In this document: positions 39,501-51,500 of the stretch, in pieces
Layout of the letters: each line of letters opens with the position of its first letter
Numbering within the stretch: position 1 is the first letter of the stretch
Origin: Maratus speciosus
Taxonomy: Eukaryota > Arthropoda > Arachnida > Araneae > Salticidae
Assembly: GCA_963932465.1 (NCBI GenBank)
Contig: OZ010793.1
Location: 259,065,196-259,129,195, forward strand
Reading direction: 5' to 3'
DNA length: 64,000 bases
Notes under the pieces: generated by a model
The model's database searches: none
Told to the model about the DNA's origin: nothing
Seen by the model: the letters and a program-made list of their open reading frames with translations, nothing else
Translations under genes and position numbers: made by a program

Positions 39501-42500
39501 TAAAACAGTTTTTTATGAAAAAGAATTATGAAAGGGCCTGTTTTCATTAAGCTCATTTTTGTGAAGGGTCCCATTTTATTACATTTATTTTTTTGAAGGG
39601 CCCATTTTATTAAATTTATTTTTGTGAAGGGCCTATTTTATTAAATAGATTTTTGTGAAAGGGCCCTAAATAGGCCCCAAATTTTGCCTGGATCGACCCC
39701 TGAAATTTGAATAAACCAAGATCTTTTTCTGCTTTAAACTGTTAAAAGGGAAGTTCTGTACTTGAAATCATGGCATTCAAGGACCGTACAAACACTTAAA
39801 AATTCAATAAAAATAATAACAATTGAGAAACTTAGATAGTCTGCTGAGCAACATTAATATTTTAAAATTGCTACTTACTTAAACCAACCATTTTATCAGG
39901 AACATGATAATCTTCAACAATGAAATCTGAATTTGAACCATTTCTATTTGGAGAAAAGAATAAAAAATTTACATAAAAATTTAAAAATATTAGTGCAAAA
40001 ACACACAAATCAATACAAGTATGCATATTATAGATATTACTTAATACTAAATTAGAAAAAAGAATCTATGCTTAAGCATAAAAATATTTAAAATTGAATA
40101 TCAAAAGAACAGAAAAGAAAAAAGTCCTTAAACAGATAAAGATATTATTTTATTACAATTTAATAAAATAACCAAAATATTGCAAAGGAAAACTCACCTT
40201 TGATTCATTCCCTGACCATAAGCTGAAAAAAAAAAAAAAAATAATAAGGCTACATAATATCATTTAATCTCAACCATATTAGAAAAGAAAAAAATAGAAT
40301 TTATTTATCGAAAACGGGTGGTTTTGAAAAGTATATGACAGGGGGGGGGGGGGGGGGGGGGGCTTACACTTAGTACAAATAAGAGCTGTTTAAGAAAAAT
40401 TTAAGCCAAAGAAAGCCAGGTGTCAAAAACTTAGGTGACGAGTAGGCAAAATTTTTGTGATCGTGGAATGCAATAATTTAGTTGCATTAACGACCACTAA
40501 TTTCTAACCCTGCAACCAGGGATACTATGTAACAAACTAGAATGCCTTAATAGTCCAGGAGCCAGTGAGATCAAAAGCTCCGTCATTACGGAATTCAGAA
40601 ATTTTTATGTAAATCAGTAGTAAAAAGTCGTATGAACAAAATGAGCTACATATGAGCAGAGTTGCGCTACATATGCTACACATACATGAGCTACATATGC
40701 GCGCACGCCGTGCGTGGAAAATTTCCACTAAATTCGGAACTTTTCCTCAAAGTATGATGCGTGATGATCGTGTAAAAACGCGAATATCAACAAAGGGTCG
40801 CTTTAAAAAAAGCTAATTTCATTAAACGGTCGCGTTAAAATCGCGAATTTCATTAAACGGCCGCGTTAAAATCGCGAATTTCATTAAACGGTCGCGTTAA
40901 AATCGTGAATTTCATTAAACGGCCGCGTTAAAATCGTGAATTTCATTAAACGGCCGCGTTAAAAATCGCGAATTTCATGAAAGGGTGGTGGAAAAAATTT
41001 CATCAAAGGGTCGCGAAAAAACCGAAAATTTCGTCAAAGGGTCGCGAAAAAACCGAATTTCGTCAAAGGGTCGCGAAAAACCGAATTTCGTCAAAGGGTC
41101 GCGAAAAAACCGAATTTCGTCAAAGGGTCGCGAAAAAAACCGAATTTCGTCAAAGGGTCGCGAAAATACCGAATTTCGTCAAAGGGTCGCGAAAATACCG
41201 AATTTCGTCAAAGGGTCGCGAAAAAAACCGAATTTCGTCAAAGGGTCGCGAAAAACCGAATTTCGTCAAAGGGTCGCGAAAAAACCGAATTTCGTCAAAG
41301 GGTCGCGAAAAAACCGAATTTCGTCAAAGGGTCGCGAAAAAACGAATTTCGTCAAAGGGTCGCGAAAAAACCGAATTTCGTCAAAGGGTCGCGAAAAAAA
41401 CGAATTTCGTCAAAGGGTCTCTGGAAAAAAACTGGTGTCTCTGGAAAAAAGCACACATACAAACATCTATGTTTATTATTACAGTTATAGTTTTAATCTG
41501 AAATAATATACTGAACAAACTTTTGAAAAATCGGGTTAACACGAACCCAACTTGAAGGAATCTACTCTCAGCCTGAAATCTAACAGGCACAAAACTCGAT
41601 GGGCATCAAAAATACTTGTGCCAGGAGGGAATTTCCTCCATCTGCTGTAACCTTTCAGAAAATTTACTTTGAAATTCAGATTTTTTTTTTAAAACTCAGA
41701 ATCACTCCTGCCTTCCTATCATGGATTTTTAGTTCAATTATTTTTTTAACCAAAATAATTATTCTTTAATTAATTAATTTTTAATTTAAGTGGTAATTAT
41801 TTTAAACTACTGTTTTAATTCATATCGTCAAAATAATATAACACGTTATTTTATTAAACATTAAATTAATTTGCAGAAAGTTTTTGACCCAATATTTGTG
41901 AGCGCAGAAAGTTTTTGGTTTTATACAAGTCTGCATATGAGTAGGTTTGACAAGCCAAAAATATGTTCATTTAAAATTAATTATTATTAAAAATCTATAA
42001 TATTCTGTCATTGCAGATATTAAACACTCTTTGAACATTTTTATAGAAAATTTTGTGCTCTTTCAGAAAAAATTGGTATAACAAACTGCACAGATGTCAT
42101 ATTGGTGCGATTTCTTTCTGGTGCCAATGTCATATACACAACAGATACTAAACTGTCGCCCAAGGGTCGTTATTTTGCTTGATATAGTAACCCAGATGTT
42201 TATGCTGTTGATGTTTTCGCCAAATTGGCGCTGGGAAAAAAAAATTGTGTCATATGTACATGACATCTGTGCCTAACAAACTTTATTCCACCGAAAAGAC
42301 TGTCATACCTATTTTAAGGAGGCGGGTGGTGACAAAAATACACATTTATTTTACTTTGAATTTTTAGAGGCGGCTACTTTATTTCGCATCTGGATGCTGG
42401 CCAAGTATCAACTTTCAGCAAAAACAGTAATTCATTACAGCTTTTTAATAATTATTAATTTAATTAACCTTATTTTTAGCATGTCAAACCTAGCTCATTT

Positions 42501-45500
42501 TGTTCGACTTTTTACTGTCGATTTACATAGAAAAATTTTCAATTTCACAATGTGTGACTTTTGATGTCACCGGCTCCTGGACGTTAACTGCATTACTATT
42601 ATTGTAAATGGCTACGAAAAAATTTTGTTAACCTTTTTTTTTTTAAAAAAGAGTAAAATTTTAAAAACTTACAATCACTGGAGGCCATTTTCTTAATATC
42701 TGGTGTGTCTAAAAGGAAAAATAAATATGAAAATTAATATACATGCAAGTATCTTTGTAAATCAACAAATTTATAAACACACATAAGCAAAGTTTTCTAT
42801 ACCTGCCAACTTTTGAAAATGACAAAGTAAAGATAAAAATAAGGAATTCTGCTTAGTAGCCACTGGCCAGTACGTTCATTTTTTTTTAGTAGCCAGCTAC
42901 TGGCTAGTAAGAATAATTTCTTTAGTAGCCAGTAAGTACATTTATGTCACTGAATATTTAATTAAAAAATATGAGTTTAGAGTAAAAAAGTAATTTATGT
43001 ACTAAATAAAAAATATTAATTCATATTGTTTTGAATAAACTTGAGATACTAATTTCCAATCTATTTTAAATTAAGTTAACAGCAAAGTTATATGAAACAT
43101 GTTTATGTAGCTAACTACATAAGCCCCACAATGCTTAGGTTACTTGTGTAGCTAACGACATAAGTACCTCCCCCCCCCCCCTCCCCCACTTTTTTTTTTT
43201 TTTTTTTTTTTACTTTCTTCTATCTTTACAAGTATTGGACTCGTGAAAAATTGAGACTTCTGGTTTTCGATGGACTTATACGTTTTAGACAGGGTTGGCA
43301 AGTTTCTACTGGGATGGTTACAACTGCTGATTTTAACTGGTTAAAACCAGCAGGGCAGAAACTGTGGCAAAAACAAAGAAATAATACTAATAAAAACTTT
43401 AATCCGTAATGATTCATAATTTACACATGTATTTGATATGTAAACAATTGAGTCAAAAATTAAAACTAAAGATTATCAATGTTATTCAAAGTAGCAAAAA
43501 GTTGACCTTTTCTTTTGTAAGTGCAATACTTACAAAAAGAAATTACGAAACTTGAATGTGTATTTGACTACAACCAAATATGGGGGGAATAGATATCGGA
43601 GATTCAGTAATGATACACTATCCAGCATTTAGAAAAACTATAAAATGGTATCTCAAATTATTTTTTGCATTTATGGATATGATAATTTTAAATGCCAGTA
43701 TTCTTTATACGAAAACTTCTGGAAAGAAACTCTCATTGCTGGAATTTAGATCGCAAGTTATTTATCAACTCATTGAAATTATATGCTGACCAAAGATCAG
43801 GTAATGTATTAACATCACCAGTTTCTAACCCTTTAAGACTCAGTGGCCGTCATTTTCCAAATTTGTACATAGACAAAACAGGAAAGAAATCTCAAAGAAA
43901 ATGTGTTTGTTCAAAAAATAAAAAAAAGAAACAAACATTCTATGAATGTAAAATATGCAATGTAGGGCTGTGTGTTGATCCATGCTTTCAGAAATATCAC
44001 ACATTACTAGAGATGGGAATGCTCGGAAAACCCCCGGAGAAGTTGGGGAAAAAACTGGTTTTTTTCCCGAAGGGCAATTTTTTAATTTTTCCAAATTGGA
44101 AAAATTGAAATTTCATTTACAAAATAATATATTCGAAATTTTGTAATAGCTACAGTCTGATACTTTTTATTATATTTATTTTTATGTTAAGTGTCCCACA
44201 TGAAAACATTATTGTGGAAGATCTGATCATCTCTAAGCAAAAATCTGTTTAAGAAAATTCAAGTCCTGTAAAGGAATCTTCACAACTTTTTCACCTTAAA
44301 ACACAAGACAATTCACAAAATGTTCTCTCTTAAAAATAGACACATTTCAGAAAATTTTTCAATCTCCAAACTGAACCTTTCACAAATGATTCAAGGGGGA
44401 AAAAAATCGACATGCATTACCAATGAAACTTATCTAGTTGTATATATGTATGTTGTATGAAAGACTTTATTAACTAAAATAGGAACCTAAATACAACGAT
44501 ACTTTCTAATTCACCAAATTCTGATTACATTTTTACAGGTACTATATAGAAAAGTTCACAATTTAACAAAAACAGGATTGCATGAAAAAATAATCTAAAC
44601 AGATTCCTGGTAAGATAATTAAATGTAACTTCTGTTGTTAAAAATGAAAATTCATATGCAAAATTATTTCAAAAATATGTCAATCAATGGAAATGGTAAA
44701 GTTGAAAATTTAACATAAAATCTGAAACATGCATTTATTTTTAACATCATAGCTGCTATTAATCATGTAATCAGATGGTAAGATAAAAATATTTAACTAA
44801 TTAGAAAAAAAAATCTTTTTAATAATAACATGCATTTGAAATTACTTCTTTTCTTCCTTTCTTTCTTTTCCTTAAATATAGGTTTTCAGACTTATTTAAC
44901 TGTGTATATTTTATTTAATATAAATATATACTAAATAAACTTTTTCAAAAAAAAAAAAAAAAAAAAAAAAGCTATTTCCAGTGCAAAATTTTTTTGAAAG
45001 AAATTTTTAATCTTATTTAAAAATACACTTGTTTTTTATAACTTATATTAAAAAGAGAAAAAAACTTTTTTAGTTCTTATTACAAAATACTTGGTATATT
45101 TTATTATTAAGTATAATTATACTTGATTTCAGATTAGATAAATAAACAACTATACTGAAACTAAATATATTCTTTACAGGAAATGAAATTGAATATTGTA
45201 AAAATATACCATTTTTTAAACAAAGGAAGATTTGAATTATGATATGTATAATAATGACAGAACTGCAACAATTTGTTTCTTTTAAAGTGATATCATTTAT
45301 ATACTTAAAAATCAACACAATGTAGATGGGATGTATAATACATTTGTTTTGAAACTGTAGAGATATTGGCTGAAACTTATGAGGTTTTTTTTATTTGTTA
45401 TTTAAATTACCTCTATTGGTAAATAAACAAAACTGAAAAATCATTTCAACATAAACATGATATAATAAACAATAGTGTTAAATAAAGTGACATTGCCACT

Positions 45501-48500
45501 GTGAAAGGTCTGAGACTGAAAAACTAAACTTTTAAAAGCAGGCCTTGCCTTTAAAAAAAAAAAAAAAAAACAATATAATCATATAAAGTGAAAATAATTT
45601 GATTTTAGTGTTGATAAATTAAACAATTTTTTTATTATTTAGTATTCTCTTAAGAAATATAATTTATTTGGGAGAAACATTTATGAAAAATCAATTTTTC
45701 CAACTTTTCCTATTTTTCCAGAAAAAAAAACAGATTTTTTTCCGCCACTTCAACTTTTCCGGAAAATTTACATCTCTACACATTACTAAATTTTTCTTAA
45801 AAGGTTGGTTTTCATTTTATATTATATATTTTTTCTTTTATAATCTCATGAAAATATTTACGTATAATTAATTATATCTGTTTATTTTTATTACAAAATA
45901 TCTTTATGTGTATGTAATTTCCTTTTCGTATTATTTTAACGTGCTATATAGTTAACTTTTTCATATAACTTGTATTATATTTCCTTAAATATTAGAAATA
46001 CATGTACAAAATGTGATTAAAATGCTCATAAATATTTAAATTAAAAAAAATAAAACTATGGAAGTTTTACTAGTGTTAGTATATATTATGTTAAACAATA
46101 TTACAAAGACAGTAAAGTCTTTTAAGTGAAATATTAAGAATTGTGAATTTTTTTAACGCGTTAGGCTTAACTTGGAGAATTGGCTGGGCCCGTGGAGTAG
46201 ATCTTTCTCCGCGACTCACGGGACTGCGGCAGAGCTTTTTCTCACACGCGGTAGTCCCGAACGGCAGAGTTGTATAAAAAAGGCGCATGCCGTGCGCGGA
46301 AAATTTTCCGCAAAATTTGGAACTTTGCGGAAAATTTCTTAGAAAAAAAAAAAGTTTTTTTTTAATACCGAAAAATTAAAAATGTTCCCCAATTTTATGT
46401 ACGATTTATTTATTGTTTGCCAGGGATGATTCTGTTCCGAAGTTTATGAAAATTTAAGGCATTCACAGGGCTAGCACTAGGATTTTTGAAAATTTTAGGG
46501 AGGAATTTTAGGAATTTTTTCCAAAATTTTAGGAAAATTTTAGGGGCAATCGAAGATATTTTTAACATTATAAATGTACAACACAGGCATTTTTATGCTA
46601 GTCAATCACAGGTAGTATACTGCCAAATAATATTCCTACAATTTTCAATTGAATTCATTCCATTTAAAGTAAATTTATTTAAAATACACTTTTTATACAT
46701 TTCACGAAAATGAGAAATAAATGTTATAGATAGAGCAAGATATTTCAATTCAGTGATAGTATTGTTCCTAATTTAGATGCATAGTAAATAAAACTGTGCA
46801 AGGAAAAAAAAAAGTTATTGTTTATATTTGCACCCGAATAACATCCAGGAGTCGATCCAAGAAAAATGCGAGGCCTATTTAGGACCTCTTCAGAAAAATC
46901 TATTCAATAAAATTAATATAATAAAATTACAGATCCCTTTATAAAATTCCACTTAATGAAACAGACCCCTTCACATAATTTCTTTTCATAAAATCATACT
47001 CTTCGTTAATTTCTATTTTGTTAGGTTTTAAAATATATAATTTGCAAACAAAACAAGTCCACAAAAACAAAAAAAAACTTTATCAGGAGGAATTGAAGTT
47101 ATTAATAAATGTTGGTACAAATTTGAATATCATAATACAATATTTCATTACAAAATGTTAAACATAAAAAAAATTGCATACATACCTTTATGAAAAGTAC
47201 AAAACCGACTGCAACTTGATCCAATAAATTAAAATTGAACATCCTAATAATTTATTAATACTGATAACTATATAAAGCTTCTTGAAAACATTCCAATTGG
47301 TGCATGATAAACACTGTCAAAACTTTAAATTTTTTAATTTAATTATAACTTAATTTTATCATATTTTAGATACTTGCTTAAATAAGATTTTCTGATTTTA
47401 AATACATTTAAGTTTTAATTATATATACAGCAAAGAAATAAATATTACTCTTGTATTTAAATAACATGAAAACTTTTATTTTCTGTATTATTACATAAAA
47501 AATTATTTGCTATTAATTAAAACATGTTGCATATTACATTATTTTGAAATATCAACTTCTTTCCCATGAAAAAAAAAAAATTAATAATAATAATAAAAAT
47601 AAATATATATGTATACTGATGCAATTCTACTAATACATTGCAAAATATGCAATGGTAAACAAAAAAAAAAAAAAAAAAGAAATCAATTAATTTTGAGTCG
47701 TTTTTTTAAAACTTTTTCTTTTTCTGTTTCAAAAACAGATAATTCTTTTTCCAATTTCTGCAATTGCTGAGTTCCTTCAGATATCAGATTTTGTGAAACA
47801 GATATTTCTACACTGTTCTGGGTCAGTGCAGCTTTTGCTAATCTTTCCGTTCCCTCTTTAATTAATCCCAGTGCAGCTTCTTTATTCTTTTTCAACTTAT
47901 TAATCATTTGGTTGTTTTCACTGATCTGCAAGTCAAGATCATTTTTTCTTTTCTTTGCTTCGTCCTTTTCAAGTTCTTCCTTTTTCATTTGTTTTTTTTC
48001 TTTTTCAAGCTTTTCTTCCTCTTCTTTTAATTTTTGAGTGTGTTCCAAGTAGGATTTATGAGAATCCTTAACTGACTTTAGCAGTGATAAAGTAATGGGC
48101 ACATTTAAAACCCCTCCATAACTTTGAATAGTATCTTTGATAACTCTTAATGAAACAATAGTTTCATCGTTATGGTTTATATTTACCATAGCTTTATTTA
48201 TGGAAAAACCCCTTTCAGGGTCAGAATTGCCATGTGGTAATATGAAAACCTTTTTTATTAAATTTGCGTATTTCAGGCGACTACAGTTATCTTTCAAAAG
48301 GAAAAGCTCTCTCCAATACTCATCAATACGCATGGATTCAGATAATTCTGACAGTTTTTCATGAGCAGCAATATCAAAGCAGAAAATCTTCCACTCTTCT
48401 CTAATGCTATCAATCACATTGTCTGGAAAATTTAAATACCGAGCAATTCGTGTAACTGCATGTATACTGCTACCTTTTGAGTTATCAGGCAATACAGGGT

Positions 48501-51500
48501 AAAAAATTTCCAAGTCCTTAAAAAATTGATCTGAAAAAGGCAAATTTGATTTCAAATAACTTACAGTTTTGATAAGAGCAGAACGAACATTTAGCAAGAA
48601 ATTCTTCTTATCATTCTGATTCACTTCTGATAAATGACCTTTGGCTGACATGCCAATTTCTACAGAATTCAACTTTTTCCAGTTGCTACTATTCTCAACA
48701 TCAATGTCCTTCAACTCGCTACCTTCTTTGGCAGAGATGATATCATCTTTCAAGAATAGCACCATAATATGCCTTATTAGCTTATTCATTTCCTTGTATA
48801 ATAGGTGTATTTTTGGGTCTTTACTCTGAAAACATAATGAAAAATTTTCAAAATGCTTATGAGTGTAAGCAATAAAAGCTAAATAGCACTGTGTTGATGG
48901 ATCTTTCAAGCTTTTACAAATCCGTTGATATCTGCTTGAAGCAGTTAGCTGCTTTTCAAGTAGCTTTTGCTTAGGCAAAAAATTTAAAAAATATTCCAAG
49001 ATGTTAGCCCACTGCTCAACTAGCCTCTGAGCAACTGGACCTGCTGAAAGCCATCGACTGTTGACATGTTTCAAAAGAAAATGTGCAGTCTCTTGAGTAA
49101 TTTCTTCGACACACTTGTAATCTTCCCTGCGTACTGCACTATTTTTTAAAAAAAAGTACACATCATTTGCTAATTCATCAAAATTAATATTTAATGCATT
49201 CAAAAAAGTTTTAAAAGCATTATTTGCAACATGCAAATTGCATGCACCTATGGGTAATAATGCATTACCAATTTCCTCAGAAAATTTTTTCAGGACACTT
49301 TTGTTTACGTTTGGATTATCCATGGACAGGCATATAATTTTGCTTAACGGAATGTCAAAGGCAGACACAGCATCTAAAAGCTCCTTTAAAATTATATCAG
49401 CTGTAGCATGTCCAAGAAACACACTCTTTAAGTATCTGCAAGTCACTAAATTAAATTCTTTTGACCAATACCTTGCATATATATCCATTTGTCGTTTGGT
49501 TTGAACATTAGTACTTTCGTCAAACGCTAATGTTATACCGGGTGAGCTGTCAGCGATATCTTTGATCAAACATTTTTCAAAATACTTCGAAATTCCGTGT
49601 TTTATCACATAGGCAACTTTCTTTTCTTTCAGCTTCATTGAAGAAGCAATAGCGGAATCGGGAAACATTTCTTTTATCAAGTCCAGCGTTTCAGTACACG
49701 ATTTAAAAGAAAAGTTTTCATTAGCTACATGCAAGGCCCATAGAGTTTCAGATTTTAAAACCTGATTTTGTTGACTTAGAGCACCAGAGTTAGCATCGCT
49801 TTGATCTTCTACAGTTTTAAAAAGAGACTTGTTTTTGAATCTGGCATTAAATTTTAGCCGATGTTTTTTACCTTTATGGTGCGATCTCACTTGGCAAATT
49901 CCACTTCCGGATATTTCGAATTCTTCAGAACATAAAATGCATCTTGCAGAATAAGCATCTCCAGATACGGCTTCTAGCCATTTCCCTATCAAAACACCAT
50001 CCAGTTCCTTTTGCAACCAGGAATCCTGGTATTTTGTTAATCCTTTAGGCATATTGACTCAAATTAAGCAAAAAAGACATGAATTAATAGAAAAACATCA
50101 TCAAGAAAAAATTCTAAAACGAAGTTACTGGCGAACACAGTTGCACGTGAACAATAAAAATAAAAACGCTTCCTGCTTCACACTCGATTCAATCTAACCG
50201 GAATGAGCGCCCACGCTATTTTTTTTCTCTTTCGTACGTTCTCAGTGAATTAGGGAACGAGCGCGATAGGAGGAGCTACATTGAGCTTGACTGTGATTGG
50301 AAGAAAAATACTGACGTTGGAAAGGACAGTTATTTTCAACCAAACAAAGCGAAGGAGAGTGGTGTGCTTTGACGGTCTCGATATACTTTGCGATTTACGG
50401 AGTTAGCTGGCTAGGGATGTGTTTTTTTAGGAACGAGAACGAAATTTTAGGAGAATTTTAGGAATTTTAGGGGGGAAAATAATATTTAGGAATTTTAGGG
50501 GGAATGCGAGCCCTGCATTCAGTTCCGAAAATTAAAAAAAATCAGATAGTCAGAAAATTCAGACAAAAAAAACATCACTGAAATATATTGCGGATTTCAA
50601 CAAATGGTCGCCGAAAAACCGATTTCGTCAATCGTTCGCAGAAAAAATAACCAATTTTATCAAAGCATCGTGGAAAAAACGCGAGTTTCCTCAAAGAATC
50701 GTGGAAAAAAAATAAATTTGTCAAAGAATCGCAGAAAAAAAACGCAAATTACGTCAAAGAAACGTAGGAAAAAAAACGAATTTCGTAAAAGCGGGAATTT
50801 TGCCAAAGGATCGTTGAAAAAAATCGCAAATTTCGTAAAAGAATCGTGGAAAAAAACTAATTTCGTGAAAGGATCGCGAAAGAAACAAATTTCGTAAAAG
50901 TGCCGCGGAAAAAGCGCGCATTTCGTCAAAGGATCACGAAAAAAAAATTCATCTATGAATCGCAGGAAAAAGCAAATTTCGTCCAAACAGCGCTGGAAAA
51001 AGCGAATTTCGTAAAAGCATAGCGGAAAAAAAAGCCTGAATTTCGTCAAAAGATCGCGAAAAAAATGCAAATTTCGCCAAAGGATCACAAAAAGCGCGAA
51101 TTTCGTCAAAAAATCGCGAAAAAACCCCCACAAATTTTGTCAAAAAATCGCGGAAAAACAGAAATTTCGCCAAATGATGTCGAAAAAAAACCAAGAATTT
51201 CGTCAAAGGGCCGCAATAAAAACTCATCGGTCTCTTTAATGATGATACCTATTAATGGACCTCTCCATACAAAATGTGATTCAGTTGTTTCAGAAGCAAT
51301 GTCCATTATTTCTGTGAACAGAGTGACTGGTATTTTGTAAGAAGAGGTCATAATATTAGGGATTGGGCTGTTTCTAAATGCATTGACAAAATAACTGAAA
51401 AGAATCCCTTTTTATCATGGAATTTTAGCTTTATTATTTTTTTAGCCAACATAATTATTCTGTAATTAATATTAAATAATTTTTAAATTAAATGGTAATT

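Larger units (their letters stand above)
40551..42583. mobile_element. TTAA-flanked foldback element carrying an FR array
   Basis: The left arm GTCCAGGAGCCAGTGAGATC, then TTTTTATGTAAATCAGTAGT and AAAATGAGCTA, matches the reverse of the right arm (GTCCAGGAGCCGGTGACATC, TTTCTATGTAAATCGACAGT, AAAATGAGCTA), about 100 bp each. TTAA lies at 40547-40550 and 42584-42587. The right inner part (41712-41940) recurs at 51415-51640. It carries a nested FR carrier and a MITE at 42088. Confidence 0.82.
46466..50515 (-). mobile_element. full-length autonomous-type hAT element, 6-bp duplication
   Basis: The left end CAGGGCTAGCACTAGG and the right end, in reverse, CAGGGCTCGCATTCCCCC are followed inward by AATTTTAGGG repeats on both sides. 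CATTCA is duplicated at 46460-46465 and 50516-50521. It contains one intact transposase gene on the minus strand. 46854-47200 is a reversed fragment of the CAGGGGTCGAT MITE. An internally deleted relative lies at 56986-57340. Confidence 0.88.
46421..51225. mobile_element. FR carrier interrupted by an autonomous hAT
   Basis: The left end is CAGGGATGATTCTGTTCCGA at 46421. Its subterminal sequence (AAGGCATTCA / GTTCCGAAAATTA) is split by the element at 46466-50515 and continues as the FR array from 50585. The comparable intact copy starts near 54484. The right terminus was not found. Confidence 0.65.

Noticed and set aside
40977..41506. Two overlapping 173-174-codon open frames
   Set aside because: They are different frames of the same FR array; the repeats have no stops on this strand. 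Composition and periodicity come from the DNA repeat, not from a protein.
50660..51133. 157-codon minus-strand ORF with FFRDLLTKF repeats
   Set aside because: Antisense reading of an FR array.
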